A stretch of 64,000 bases of DNA from Rickettsiella endosymbiont of Aleochara curtula (lineage in GTDB: Bacteria > Pseudomonadota > Gammaproteobacteria > Diplorickettsiales > Diplorickettsiaceae): contig NZ_OZ034990.1 in assembly GCF_964030935.1 (NCBI RefSeq), positions 1,552,001 through 1,616,000 of the forward strand, written 5' to 3'. Position 1 is the stretch's first letter. The number at the start of each line of letters is the position of its first letter. The notes under the pieces are model-generated. The model was not told the origin of the DNA and did no database searches. It saw only the letters and a program-made list of their open reading frames with translations. The position numbers and the translations under genes are program-made. Shown in pieces: positions 50,490 through 59,631 of this stretch.

Positions 50490-52946
50490 ATGACAGAAAG
50501 TATTAAAGATAAAACTGCAAATAAAGTTTCTACAGAGCTTGAAAAAGAAACCTCTGCGGATAATAACCCTAAAAAAGTAATTACGTTGACTCGTACTCGT
50601 AAAAGCACGAGTTTGCTTAAAGTGAAAGATACTTCAGGTAAGGCCAAAACTATTAAAGTTCAAGTTCGTAAAAAACGAACTTATGTGAAAAGTAATGAAG
50701 GCTTGATAGATGAAGAGACTAATCGCGCTAACGAAGCAAAAGAAATTAAAGAAGCAGAAGAATTAGCCCATCAAGCAGAAAAAGCCGCTGCAGAAAAATT
50801 AATTACACCTGAAGCGCAAGCAGAACCCACTGCCGAAAGTAATAGTCCAACCAATGAAGAGCCGGTGGTATCTAATGAAACAGTGGAAAAAGAACAAGTG
50901 TCTGTACCTGAGAAAAAATTCATTGCGCCTACAACAAATTTAGAAAAAAAATCTAAACCTAACGAAAAAGTGATTATTGCTTTACCTACCAATGCAGAAA
51001 GATTGGAACGTGAGAAAAAGCATAAAAATCGCAATTTAAAAGAAAAAGAGCTAGCGAAATACCGACATAAAACGATTTATCAGCTTGAAGATGAGTCCGA
51101 CGAACAATTCCGTTATCGTAAAAAAACCGGTAAGCACAAGCGACCGGATCAGTTTTTACAACAACAATTTGAAAAGCCGACGGTAGCTGCCATACACGAG
51201 GTTGGAATTCCTGAAACGATTACAGTGGGTGATTTAGCGCAAAAGATGTCGATTAAGGCAGCTGAAGTGATTAAAGCGTTAATGAAGTTGGGTGTGATTG
51301 CAACTATTAATCAAGCTATCGATCAGGATACCGCCATACTCGTTGTAGAAGAAATGGGACATATTGCTAAGCCTGTCAGTTCCAATGCATTAGAAGAAGG
51401 TTTAGTGAATACCACGCAACAACAAATGGGTGAATTGCTGGCGCGTCCACCTGTAGTAACCATTATGGGTCATGTTGATCATGGGAAAACTTCTCTTTTA
51501 GATTATATCCGACGTACGAAAGTAACTCAGGGAGAAGCGGGTGGTATTACCCAACATATCGGTGCTTATCACGTGGAAATACCCAAGGGAGTTATTACGT
51601 TTTTAGATACTCCTGGACATTCGGCGTTTACAGCGATGCGAGCACGAGGTACACGCGTCACTGATATCGTTGTTTTGGTTGTCGCTGCTGACGATGGTGT
51701 GATGCCGCAAACCATCGAAGCAATTCAACATGCCAAAGCAGCAAACGTTCCTATTGTTGTTGCCGTGAATAAGATTGATAAACCAGAAGCCGATCTGGAT
51801 AGAATAAAAAATGAATTAGCTAAACAAGGTCTTAATCCTGAAGAATGGGGCGGTGATACTATGCTTATCCCTGTCTCTGCAAAAACAGGGCTAGGCATTG
51901 ATGATTTATTAGATTCGCTGTTGGTGCAAGCAGAAGTATTAGAACTAAAAGCACCTCAAGAAGGGCCGGGACAAGGCATCGTTATAGAATCACGTTTAGA
52001 TAGAGGAAAAGGTCCGGTTGTAACTATATTAGTACAACAAGGAAAATTGCATAAGGGCGATCTACTGTTAGCAGGTACCGCTTATGGTCGTATCAGAGCC
52101 TTGCTTGATGAGCGAGGTAAATTAGTCGAAGCAGCGGGACCTTCTATGCCCGTTGAAGTATTAGGTCTGTCGAGTGCACCAGTGGCGGGTGATGAAGCAG
52201 TGGTGGTAGCTGATGAACGTAAAGCGCGAGAGATTGCTTTATTCCGTGAAGGAAAATTACGTGAAGCCAAATTAGCACAACAACGAATGGTTAAAACCGA
52301 TGATATTTTCGGCCAGTTGGATGAAAACCAAGTTAAGACTTTAAATATTATTTTAAAAGCGGATATGCAAGGATCAGCGGAAGCTTTGCAAGAAGCCTTG
52401 AATAAACTTTCTACTTCTGAAGTTAAAATAAAATTGGTCTATGTGGGCGTAGGTGCGATTACTGAATCCGATGCTAATCTGGCTTTAGCTTCAAAGGCAT
52501 TAATTTTAGGATTTAATGTTAGAGCGGACGCCACCGCCAAAAGAACGGTAGAAAAAGAAGGCTTAATAATGAATTATTATAGCGTTATTTATGACCTGAT
52601 CGACCAAGTTAAAAACATCATGAATGGATTGTTGGCTCCAGAAATAAAAGAAAATATTTTAGGTTTAGCCGAGGTCCGTGAAGTGTTTCGTTCCGCCAAG
52701 CTCGGTGTTATTGCTGGCTGTATGGTGACAGAAGGATTGGTCCGACGTAATGCATCTATCCGATTGTTGCGTGATAATGTGGTGATTCATGAAGGTGAAT
52801 TACATTCATTACGTCGTTTTAAAGATGATGCTGCAGAAGTTCGTCATGGTATGGAATGTGGTATCGGCATTAAAAACTTTACCGATGTACGAGTGGGCGA
52901 TATGATCGAAGTGTATGAGCGTATTTCTATATCTAGAACTATCTAA
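50490..52946 (+). CDS. infB: Translation initiation factor IF-2
   Basis: 818-aa initiator-tRNA GTPase. Lys/Glu-rich linker over ~1-230, then the IF2-N fold ([20 protein letters not shown] near residue 247). G domain: [14 protein letters not shown] near 328, [20 protein letters not shown] near 374, NKIDKPEAD near 429. The C-terminal fMet-tRNA-binding domains end in [21 protein letters not shown] 130-bp gap separates it from nusA. The stop overlaps rbfA by 1 bp (TAATG). Confidence 0.98.
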   Translation: MTESIKDKTANKVSTELEKETSADNNPKKVITLTRTRKSTSLLKVKDTSGKAKTIKVQVRKKRTYVKSNEGLIDEETNRANEAKEIKEAEELAHQAEKAAAEKLITPEAQAEPTAESNSPTNEEPVVSNETVEKEQVSVPEKKFIAPTTNLEKKSKPNEKVIIALPTNAERLEREKKHKNRNLKEKELAKYRHKTIYQLEDESDEQFRYRKKTGKHKRPDQFLQQQFEKPTVAAIHEVGIPETITVGDLAQKMSIKAAEVIKALMKLGVIATINQAIDQDTAILVVEEMGHIAKPVSSNALEEGLVNTTQQQMGELLARPPVVTIMGHVDHGKTSLLDYIRRTKVTQGEAGGITQHIGAYHVEIPKGVITFLDTPGHSAFTAMRARGTRVTDIVVLVVAADDGVMPQTIEAIQHAKAANVPIVVAVNKIDKPEADLDRIKNELAKQGLNPEEWGGDTMLIPVSAKTGLGIDDLLDSLLVQAEVLELKAPQEGPGQGIVIESRLDRGKGPVVTILVQQGKLHKGDLLLAGTAYGRIRALLDERGKLVEAAGPSMPVEVLGLSSAPVAGDEAVVVADERKAREIALFREGKLREAKLAQQRMVKTDDIFGQLDENQVKTLNIILKADMQGSAEALQEALNKLSTSEVKIKLVYVGVGAITESDANLALASKALILGFNVRADATAKRTVEKEGLIMNYYSVIYDLIDQVKNIMNGLLAPEIKENILGLAEVREVFRSAKLGVIAGCMVTEGLVRRNASIRLLRDNVVIHEGELHSLRRFKDDAAEVRHGMECGIGIKNFTDVRVGDMIEVYERISISRTI

Positions 52947-53338
52947 TGCCAAAAGAATTTAGTCGTGTCGCGCGTATTGCCGATCTGATACAGAAAGAAT
53001 TAAGTAATAATATTCTGAATAAAGAAATAGCGGATAGCCGTTTGAAATTTATTACGATCACATCAGTCAAGGTGTCACGTGATCTTTCCTACGCAGATAT
53101 ATGGTTTACACAGTTAGAGGTAGAAAATTCAACGGATAAACAACACAGTAAGGAATTAGCAGTTAAATTGTTAAGAAAAGCGGCTGCTCGTTTACGTTAT
53201 GCTTTAGCGCAACGTTTACAACTACATAAAGTGCCTAGTCTGCGCTTTTTTTATGATGATTTCCTGGAAGAAAGTGATCGTATCCATAATTTGATTGACA
53301 GTGTCATCGAGAAAGATAAGGCCAAACGTTCCGAATAA
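52946..53338 (+). CDS. rbfA: Ribosome-binding factor A
   Basis: 130-aa KH-type 30S maturation factor. SRVARIADLIQKELSNNI near residue 5, ITSVKVSRDLSYADIWFT near 37, and VPSLRFFYDDFLEESDRIHN near 95. Translationally coupled to infB. Confidence 0.97.
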   Translation: MPKEFSRVARIADLIQKELSNNILNKEIADSRLKFITITSVKVSRDLSYADIWFTQLEVENSTDKQHSKELAVKLLRKAAARLRYALAQRLQLHKVPSLRFFYDDFLEESDRIHNLIDSVIEKDKAKRSE

Positions 53339-53383
53339 ATCATTCGCTAAAATGCAAAAATTTAAAGTTAACCCTAGAGTAAT

Positions 53384-53514
53384 ATATTCATAGCAATTAG
53401 ATTTTTGGCAAGGCGCTGTGATAATGAAGCAATCTTGGTTTATTCAAGATACATGAGGATTGCAAGTTGAGCAGCAACACAGCTAATGTCAAGTGCGAAG
53501 AGTAAATAGTTATT
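53384..53514 (+). repeat. Family-A palindromic element, copy A7
   Basis: ATATTCATAGCAATTAG ... ACATGAGGATTGCAAGTTGAG ... AAGTGCGAAGAGTA, filling the rbfA-truB gap 18 bp before the truB start. Confidence 0.88.
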
Positions 53515-53532
53515 TTTATAAAAGAATAAGTT

Positions 53533-54594
53533 ATGCACCCCCCAAGCTCAAAAAAACGTTCCGTCAATGGTATTTTATTGCTGGACAAACCAAAAGGGAT
53601 GACGTCAAATCAAGCATTACAAACTGCAAAACAATTATTCTCGGCTATTAAAGTAGGACACACCGGTAGCTTAGATCCATTAGCAACAGGTTTGTTGCCT
53701 TTATGTTTTGGAGAAGCAACAAAATTTTCTCAGTTTTTACTCAACGCCGATAAAACTTACCGCGTGAGTGCTCGCTTAGGGTTCAAAACCAACACCGGCG
53801 ATGCTGAGGGAGAAGTGATAGAAACCCGCCCTGTAGCCAATTACTCCGCAGATCAACTAGAAAGCGTGTTATCTGCTTTTCGTGGGCCGATCTCGCAGAT
53901 TCCTCCTATGTTTTCGGCACTAAAACATAAAGGTCAACCTTTATATAAATTAGCCAGGCAAGGCATAGTGGTAGAACGTAATCCGCGCACCGTGATCATA
54001 CATAGTTTACGTCTACTTGAAAGTAATAATACAGAAAAAAATTCAAGTGTCCTAAAAGTTGATTCGCAGCAATTAGATTTTTGTCAAGGCGGCGAGAAAA
54101 CCAGCAACCGGAGTGTATATAACATACATGAGGATTGCGAGTTGAGCGGCAACGCAGGAAAAAATTCGAGTGCTAAGAGAATACTTAATTTAGAAATTAG
54201 ATGTAGTAAAGGTACGTATATTCGTAGCTTAATAGAAGATATCGGTGAAGCTTTAGGTTGCGGTGCATATGTGTATGATTTACGTCGCCTGGGTGTAGCT
54301 AATTATCTGGCTGAACAAATGGTAAGCTTGGAAGAATTACAACGATTAAGCCTAGCCGAGTGCGATCAAAAATTATTGAGCTTAGATAGTTTGCTTAACG
54401 AATGGCCGGTTTTGAAAATTTCACAAGCGGCGGCTTATTATCTTTATCGTGGTCAAGCAGTATTACTACCTGGTCTTCCGAAACAAGGCTTTGTGCGTTT
54501 ACTGTTACAAGAAAGTGGGCAATTTATCGGTGTGGGAGAAATCTTAGACGATGGACGTGTTACCCCCCGGCGTTTAGTGGATTTAAACAAGTGA
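53533..54594 (+). CDS. truB: tRNA pseudouridine-55 synthase TruB carrying an in-frame palindromic element
   Basis: Isomerises U55 in the T-loop of tRNAs. 353 aa. Catalytic Asp in GHTGSLDPLATGLLP near residue 44, RVSARLGFKTNTGDAEGEV near 77, and CSKGTYIRSLIEDIGEALGC near 224. The C-terminal PUA-like part is present. Compared with E. coli TruB (314 aa), about 53 residues (~164-216) are extra, and they are encoded by family-A repeat sequence (54031-54183). Everything before and after aligns with the family, so the enzyme is probably active with a surface loop enlarged. Flanked on both sides by further family-A copies. Confidence 0.95.
   Translation: MHPPSSKKRSVNGILLLDKPKGMTSNQALQTAKQLFSAIKVGHTGSLDPLATGLLPLCFGEATKFSQFLLNADKTYRVSARLGFKTNTGDAEGEVIETRPVANYSADQLESVLSAFRGPISQIPPMFSALKHKGQPLYKLARQGIVVERNPRTVIIHSLRLLESNNTEKNSSVLKVDSQQLDFCQGGEKTSNRSVYNIHEDCELSGNAGKNSSAKRILNLEIRCSKGTYIRSLIEDIGEALGCGAYVYDLRRLGVANYLAEQMVSLEELQRLSLAECDQKLLSLDSLLNEWPVLKISQAAAYYLYRGQAVLLPGLPKQGFVRLLLQESGQFIGVGEILDDGRVTPRRLVDLNK
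54031..54183 (+). repeat. Family-A element A8 inside truB, with a preceding tail fragment
   Basis: 54059-54183 is a near-complete element (GATTCGCAGCAATTAG ... CATGAGGATTGCGAGTTGAG ... AATTCGAGTGCTAAGAG). Directly before it, 54031-54050 (ACAGAAAAAAATTCAAGTGT) is the right end of another copy. Together they form 51 codons without a stop. Where several other copies have CTCATAG, this one has TTCGCAG, which avoids a TAG in the truB frame. Confidence 0.92.
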
Positions 54595-54596
54595 AG

Positions 54597-54722
54597 TTAC
54601 TCTTCGCACTTGAATTTTTTTCTGCGTTGCCGCTCAACTCGCAATCCTCATGTAAGTTATATATACGCTCCGGTTGCTGGTTTTCTCGCCGCCTTGACAA
54701 AAATCTAATTGCTGCGAGTATA
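54597..54722 (-). repeat. Family-A palindromic element, copy A9 (inverted)
   Basis: An opposite-strand copy starting 3 bp after the truB stop. On the minus strand it reads CGCAGCAATTAGATTTTTGT and AAGGCGGCGAGAAAACCAGC, nearly identical to the copy inside truB. The pair is the closest in the window. Confidence 0.92.
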
Positions 54723-54857
54723 TTTAACTGACAACTATTTACGCTGCCGACATAAATTGATCATATTTTGTCCAATTAATAGCAATATTATGGTATTTAG
54801 CGAGGTCTTTGCTAGGCTTAAAGGGAGAGACATTATAAGTTTTAATTAGGAGCTCAT

Positions 54858-55019
54858 ATGAACAAAGGTAAATTTCCTCACGATAAGAAACATCAAAAAC
54901 CACAATGGCCAGGTCATGGTCCACAAAAACCTCCACACAATCCTGGACACCACGGCGGACAAGGCACAGAAGGTAATCCAAACAAACCACAATGGCCAGA
55001 TAACAAAGACAAACGCTAA
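54858..55019 (+). CDS. Small 53-aa Pro/His/Gly/Lys-rich protein
   Basis: ATG 54858 is preceded by TTAGGAGC, a good ribosome binding site. The frame ends at TAA 55017-55019 and is followed by a strong terminator. The peptide begins MNKGKFPHDKKHQKPQWPGH and contains PQWPG and PQWPD as an internal duplication, with no hydrophobic segment. Likely disordered. I know no family. TATAAG at 54834-54839 could be a -10. Ribosome binding site plus terminator make a real gene likely. Confidence 0.65.
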   Translation: MNKGKFPHDKKHQKPQWPGHGPQKPPHNPGHHGGQGTEGNPNKPQWPDNKDKR

Positions 55020-55087
55020 AACCGTTAATGCTTTTGGATAGGCTTGCTAAGTTTTTTAGCAGTTGATTGGGGCAGGAGCGCAACTGA

Positions 55088-55120
55088 GATGGATGATTTA
55101 ACGATCATCCATCTTTTTTT
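55088..55120 (+). terminator. Rho-independent terminator after the 53-aa gene
   Basis: A perfect 10-bp stem GATGGATGAT / ATCATCCATC with a 6-nt loop and seven Ts. Confidence 0.92.
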
Positions 55121-55125
55121 ATACC

Positions 55126-55164
55126 ATACTTTTCGCACTTGCCAAAAATCCAATTGCTGTGAGT
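55126..55164 (-). repeat. Family-A remnant A10 (internally deleted)
   Basis: On the minus strand it reads GACTCACAGCAATTGGATTT then TTGGCAAG joined directly to TGCGAAAAGTAT. Both ends are kept (about 28 and 12 bp) and the ~85-bp middle is gone. Confidence 0.75.
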
Positions 55165-55202
55165 CTACCAAGATATGATGCGAAAAATTGAAACATTGTA
55201 TT

Positions 55203-55283
55203 CGTCGCGAGCGCGCAGCGCGCGGCAATCCAGGAAATTCTATTTGTGGATGGCCACGCTCGTAGTATTCGCTCGCCATGACG
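55203..55283 (+). repeat. Family-B palindromic element, copy B5
   Basis: CGTCGCGAGCGCGCAGCGCG CGGCAATCCAGG ... GTGGATGGCCACGCTCG ... GCTCGCCATGACGG. It ends 6 bp from the efp stop codon. Confidence 0.85.
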
Positions 55284-55288
55284 GTGAT

Positions 55289-55858
55289 TCATACTTTTAC
55301 GCGGGAAAGATATTCGCCGGTGCGAGTATCGATTTTAATTAATTCGCCAATTTGGATAAACAGAGGGACTCGTACCATAGCGCCTGTTTCTAAAGTCGCT
55401 GGTTTTCCACCTCCACCGGACGTATCGCCGCGTACCCCAGGGTCCGTTTCTACTATTTTTAAAATAACAAAATTAGCCGGCGTTATGCATAAAGGCGACC
55501 CGTTAAATAAGGTCAACGTGCAGGAGTCTTGTTCTTTTAGCCATATTTTAGCTTCAGTCACTGCCGATGCGTCAGCGGCGTATTGTTCATAGGTCTCGGC
55601 ATCCATAAAGTGCCAAACATGTCCATCGGTATAGAGATATTGAACTTCAATATCAAAAACATCAGCAGCCTGTAAAGTATCTCCAGATTTTAAAGTCCGT
55701 TCAATGACGCGACTGTTTTTTAAATTACGTAACTTAATCCGGTTAAAAGCTTGCCCTTTTCCTGGCTTAACATAGTCATTTTCTAAAATTGTATAAGGGT
55801 CATTATCGAGCATGACCTTCATACCGTTTCTTAATTCATTGGTAGTGTAGTAAGACAT
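55289..55858 (-). CDS. efp: Elongation factor P
   Basis: 189-aa factor that rescues ribosomes stalled at polyproline. The tip loop reads [19 protein letters not shown] near residue 31 and keeps the Lys that EpmA beta-lysylates in gammaproteobacteria. The C-terminal OB domain has [20 protein letters not shown]. Relevant here because several proteins of this window contain proline runs (PPPPPLP at ~2030 and TPPPLP at ~59300). Confidence 0.97.
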   Translation of the reverse strand: MSYYTTNELRNGMKVMLDNDPYTILENDYVKPGKGQAFNRIKLRNLKNSRVIERTLKSGDTLQAADVFDIEVQYLYTDGHVWHFMDAETYEQYAADASAVTEAKIWLKEQDSCTLTLFNGSPLCITPANFVILKIVETDPGVRGDTSGGGGKPATLETGAMVRVPLFIQIGELIKIDTRTGEYLSRVKV

Positions 55859-55867
55859 AATTCAAAG

Positions 55868-56413
55868 TTAAAGTTTAAATAAATGCTCGCGATAATAGCG
55901 CAATTCATTAATAGAGTCTCGCACATCCTCGAGTGCCAAATGTTTAGATTTTTTCTTGTAGGCATCTAAGATGCTGGGTTTCCAACGAAAGGCTAGCTCT
56001 TTTAAGGTGCTGACATCTAAGTTTCGATAATGAAAATATTTCTCTAATACGGGCATACAACGGGCCAAAAAGCGACGATCTTGGCAAATACTATTACCAC
56101 ACATGGGCGATTTATTAGGTGGGACGTACGTCATAATAAATTCTAAGGTTTGTTTTTCTGCTTCTTCTTCAGTGGTTTTACTGACTCGCACTCTATCGAG
56201 TAAGCCCGAACCTTTATGTTGGCGTTTATTCCAATCGTCCATACCGGTTAATAGTTGTTCAGATTGAAATATAGCAAACACCGGACCCTCTTCTATAATC
56301 TCTAATTGAGAATCGGTGATAATGGTTGCAATCTCGATAATTTTATCTTGATTAGTATCAAGTCCTGTCATCTCGAGATCGATCCAAATTAAATTATCCG
56401 CTTTAGGCGTCAT
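55868..56413 (-). CDS. orn: Oligoribonuclease
   Basis: 181-aa DEDDh 3'-5' exonuclease that degrades di- to pentanucleotides and linearised c-di-GMP. First acidic motif [13 protein letters not shown] near residue 7. [20 protein letters not shown] near residue 104 holds the second motif. The third has [19 protein letters not shown] with the catalytic His/Asp near 158. Upstream of efp on the same strand, 9 bp apart. Confidence 0.96.
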   Translation of the reverse strand: MTPKADNLIWIDLEMTGLDTNQDKIIEIATIITDSQLEIIEEGPVFAIFQSEQLLTGMDDWNKRQHKGSGLLDRVRVSKTTEEEAEKQTLEFIMTYVPPNKSPMCGNSICQDRRFLARCMPVLEKYFHYRNLDVSTLKELAFRWKPSILDAYKKKSKHLALEDVRDSINELRYYREHLFKL

Positions 56414-56439
56414 GTTAGAACCTTTTAATAATTATTACT

Positions 56440-56564
56440 ATACTCTTCGCACTTGGAATTTTTATCTGTGTTGCCGCTCAACTCGCAATCCTCATGTATC
56501 TTGAATAAATAAAGGTTGCTTCATTCTCGCGGCGCCTTGCCAAAAATCCAATTGCTGTGAGTAT
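56440..56564 (-). repeat. Family-A palindromic element, copy A11 (inverted)
   Basis: TACTCTTCGCACTTGGAATT ... CTCAACTCGCAATCCTCATG ... GCCAAAAATCCAATTGCTGT GAGTAT. It lies between the divergent orn and plsY genes. Confidence 0.9.
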
Positions 56565-56684
56565 ATAAATGGGCTGTCGCAATTTTCAATCACGAAAATT
56601 GTTTATTCGTATATTATACCGTGGCGCACTAAAGATGCGAATTTTTTAGAAGTTAACTACTTAAGCTCGAATTTAGGAAAATTT

Positions 56685-57290
56685 ATGTTATTGCTATTTA
56701 TTTTTATTTTAGTTGCTTATTTATTAGGTTCTTTGTCCAGTGCGATTATTGTAAGTAAATGTGCAGGTCTGCCTGACCCGCGTACGCAAGGCTCGGGAAA
56801 TCCCGGGGCTAGTAATATCCTAAGAATAGGTGGAAAAAAATTAGCCGCCATCGTTTTAGTCGGTGATGTGCTCAAAGGATGGATTCCGGTCATGCTGGCT
56901 AAATTATTTGGCTTGCCTTTAGCGTCTTTGGCATGGGTGGCTTTTTTTGCTTTTATAGGTCATCTATATCCAGTTTTTTTTGGTTTTCGTGGCGGGAAAG
57001 GCGTAGCAACCGCATTGGGTGGATTAGTGGCTCTAGCTTGGCCTTTAGGTTTAATAGGATTATTAAGTTGGGCTGCGGCGCTGTTTTTATTGGGTTATAT
57101 TTCTGTGGCGTCTATGCTGGCGGCGGTAGTGACTTTTTTTTACGTTTTTTACATGTATGCCTTGCCAGTTTATTTACCGATTTTTTTGATGACGGTATTG
57201 TTGATAGCACGTCATTTTTCAAATATTCAACGTTTATTTCAAGGTAAAGAACCTCAATTTATTAAATCTGAATTGAAAAAGAAAAAATAA
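56685..57290 (+). CDS. plsY: Glycerol-3-phosphate acyltransferase PlsY
   Basis: Transfers acyl groups from acyl-phosphate to glycerol-3-phosphate, the first step of phospholipid synthesis, in the inner membrane. 201 aa with about five membrane helices. Family motifs: YLLGSLSSAIIVSK near residue 13, GSGNPGASNILRIGGKK near 37, and HLYPVFFGFRGGKGVATALG near 92. The tail is Lys-rich. Confidence 0.95.
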   Translation: MLLLFIFILVAYLLGSLSSAIIVSKCAGLPDPRTQGSGNPGASNILRIGGKKLAAIVLVGDVLKGWIPVMLAKLFGLPLASLAWVAFFAFIGHLYPVFFGFRGGKGVATALGGLVALAWPLGLIGLLSWAAALFLLGYISVASMLAAVVTFFYVFYMYALPVYLPIFLMTVLLIARHFSNIQRLFQGKEPQFIKSELKKKK

Positions 57291-57350
57291 TTTTTACATT
57301 TTTTATTAATTTATTAATAAAACTTTTTACAAAAATATTTTTATGTTATG

Positions 57351-57377
57351 TTGTTTGAATAATGGATATTTTATAAT
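57351..57377 (+). promoter_or_regulatory. Candidate promoter for the 724-aa gene
   Basis: TTGTTT (57351-57356), a short 15-bp spacer, and a perfect TATAAT (57372-57377), 30 bp before the start codon. The -10 is good; the spacer is suboptimal. Confidence 0.4.
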
Positions 57378-57406
57378 TAAAAAATTTGATTAAATGGAGG
57401 TTATTC

Positions 57407-59581
57407 ATGCCGATTAAACTTAAAAATATTCCTCTTATAGAGCGATCCGATCCCTTACAAAAACATCTAAATACTTTTTTATCTCCGTCTAAAGAGAAAG
57501 CAGAATATGCGAAAAAAAAATTAGAGGTAGTTGGTCTAGCTAGAGATTTGATTAAAAAAAATTCGGATATGCCAGAAAAAGTTTCTAAGCCTTCGGATCC
57601 TCTGAAAACAGCTGAAGCTAAAGATAAGTTTAGTGTGCTATCGGCGGCCATCGATAAGACTGCGCAAGTAAATCCAGAGAGTCAACAAACTATAATTGAG
57701 TATTTGTCCCAGCAAGATAAACTTAGAAAAGAAAATCAGTTAGTTCATGGGAAAAGCTTTAAAGATCCTAATTTAAATCGCTTAGGCTTGGGCATAGTTG
57801 AAAATCAAGATAAATCTGAAACTCCTTTTTATCAAAGAAAATTTAGTTCTACGCATGCATATAGTTTTCGTGGCGACCAATATTCCATTCAAGGTGCGGT
57901 TGAATTTGGTGTGACTTACGACAATAGATTTTTTATTGTACCTAAGCCTGACGGTCTGGTAGTTAATAATTTATATAAAATGGCACAAGGAGCTTTGCTA
58001 AAGGCAGTAGGATGTATACAAATTGGTAATAGTCAGGTAGAAGAGCGCGTCACCGGAGGTGATGTTTATCCAAAAGTATTAGAAGGACAAGTGAACTATG
58101 TTTCTGTTTACAATGCTTTTTTTGATGCTCCCATCGATAATATTGCGGTTTCCTTGTTTGCCTTGCAACACTTGGGTATTGATCTGAGTAATACACAAGT
58201 CGTTATTCCGAATGATAATGCGCCATTAATTAAGCGTATTACCGATTGCAATATTGCCATTCAGGGTGAAATACAAGATGCTGGGTATTATTTAGATGAA
58301 ACTCGTTTTCCTGGCGCCAAGGCATTAGCTGAAAAAGATTTGACTTTATTAGATAAAATTGTTGAACTGTTTTGTATAATAGATGATGAGTTTTTAGCAC
58401 TAGGGAATAAAAAATTTTTAAAAGAAATTTATGGAGAAAAAGAACTCCTAAAGTTGAATTTAATTCAGCTATTCAGTTGCACTGAAAAACTTATAGATAA
58501 CACCGAACAAAAAGCTAAAGTAACTAAAATCGAATCGGAATTGCCAGCGGGTATCCATCAGCCTTCAACCTCTGCGCAAGCTTTATCTAATCAAAGTATT
58601 TTATCCAATACAACGGAGGTTAAAAAAAGCGATTCTTTCAATGATTTTTGGCAGGCCATCAAAGGGCTTATTCAGTTTTTTAAAGAAAAAAATGTTGATC
58701 TAAGTTTTCTTACTTCTGAAATCAACTTGATATTAGCCTATATATTGCACAATGGTTTAACTCCGGCAGAAAAAAATCAATTACAAGAATGGTCTATCCC
58801 AGGAAAAATAATTCCAGGTCGAGGATTAGACATAGAAAATATTTCTTCTTTTATAGCATTTGATAAAAAAGATCCGATACAAACCTGCATCAATCTATTA
58901 AAGGATTACACTAAAGGCCAAGGTTTATCTGGAGTTATAAAAAGATTTTTTTCTTTGGCTTGGAATCGACATTATATCTCGAGTGTTAACCAATTTTTAA
59001 GGGAATATGATCCAGAAAACTCTCCGGATAATCTAACTATTTATGATATTTTAAATAAATTACGAAATTTTGGAGCGGATATTTCTTTGCGGGATAACAA
59101 AAGTACGTTGCTAAAAAGATTATTATTTTGCGCTACGCTTAATGGCGAAGAAAGTGATTTCATTCCAGTAATCATTGACGGCGAATGTTTAGATGATGCT
59201 GCTCATCAACTGACATTACCATTAGAAAACGTTCAGCCTCCTCATGGGACTCCTATTCCTACTCAGCCGTTGTGGGTGCCTGCTCCGATAGCTATTACGC
59301 CACCGCCTTTGCCATTTGGGAATTCCCCCACAGAATCGACTGAGTTGTTAATTAATAGAACAAAAGCAGGTAGCTACCAGGACACTTTCGAAAATAAATT
59401 TTTTCCTGAACACAATCAACCCATACGTCCACGATCGGCTAGTGAGGCGAGTAAACGGCTAACTACCAAATTTTTTATAGATGCAGAGAAAGGACTCAAC
59501 CCAATTATGCTACTGGGCGAGCAGGGTAAAGTCGCGGGGGGTAATGCATGCCCCTCATCTCCAGGAGTGAGTGGTCTTTAA
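57407..59581 (+). CDS. Uncharacterised 724-aa protein, effector-like
   Basis: No family recognised. ATG 57407 is preceded by GGAGG at 57396-57400; the in-frame codon at 57386 lies upstream of this ribosome binding site. Lys-rich helical N-terminus (~1-110). Then a compact alpha/beta-looking region (~140-300). A Ser/Thr-rich linker (~385-410) and a helical part (~415-590) follow, then a proline-rich stretch with ITPPPLPFG near residue 630. No signal peptide or membrane helix. Its size, modular layout and isolation resemble secreted Legionellales substrates, an inference only. A family-A remnant follows the stop. Confidence 0.8.
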   Translation: MPIKLKNIPLIERSDPLQKHLNTFLSPSKEKAEYAKKKLEVVGLARDLIKKNSDMPEKVSKPSDPLKTAEAKDKFSVLSAAIDKTAQVNPESQQTIIEYLSQQDKLRKENQLVHGKSFKDPNLNRLGLGIVENQDKSETPFYQRKFSSTHAYSFRGDQYSIQGAVEFGVTYDNRFFIVPKPDGLVVNNLYKMAQGALLKAVGCIQIGNSQVEERVTGGDVYPKVLEGQVNYVSVYNAFFDAPIDNIAVSLFALQHLGIDLSNTQVVIPNDNAPLIKRITDCNIAIQGEIQDAGYYLDETRFPGAKALAEKDLTLLDKIVELFCIIDDEFLALGNKKFLKEIYGEKELLKLNLIQLFSCTEKLIDNTEQKAKVTKIESELPAGIHQPSTSAQALSNQSILSNTTEVKKSDSFNDFWQAIKGLIQFFKEKNVDLSFLTSEINLILAYILHNGLTPAEKNQLQEWSIPGKIIPGRGLDIENISSFIAFDKKDPIQTCINLLKDYTKGQGLSGVIKRFFSLAWNRHYISSVNQFLREYDPENSPDNLTIYDILNKLRNFGADISLRDNKSTLLKRLLFCATLNGEESDFIPVIIDGECLDDAAHQLTLPLENVQPPHGTPIPTQPLWVPAPIAITPPPLPFGNSPTESTELLINRTKAGSYQDTFENKFFPEHNQPIRPRSASEASKRLTTKFFIDAEKGLNPIMLLGEQGKVAGGNACPSSPGVSGL

Positions 59582-59620
59582 TATACGCTTCGCACTAGAC
59601 GTTGCCGCTCAACTAGAATT
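59582..59620 (-). repeat. Family-A remnant A12
   Basis: TATACGCTTCGCACTAGACG TTGCCGCTCAACTAGAATT: pieces of the right end of the family (minus strand), with an internal loss, wedged between two converging stop codons. Confidence 0.6.
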
Positions 59621-59631
59621 AAATTTGACGA

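Noticed and set aside
54402..54731. 109-aa plus-strand ORF at the end of truB
   Set aside because: Out of frame with truB and then runs through element A9. It has no start signals of its own.
55025..55279. 84-aa minus-strand ORF between the small gene and efp
   Set aside because: Built from repeats B5 and A10 and the terminator. No ribosome binding site.
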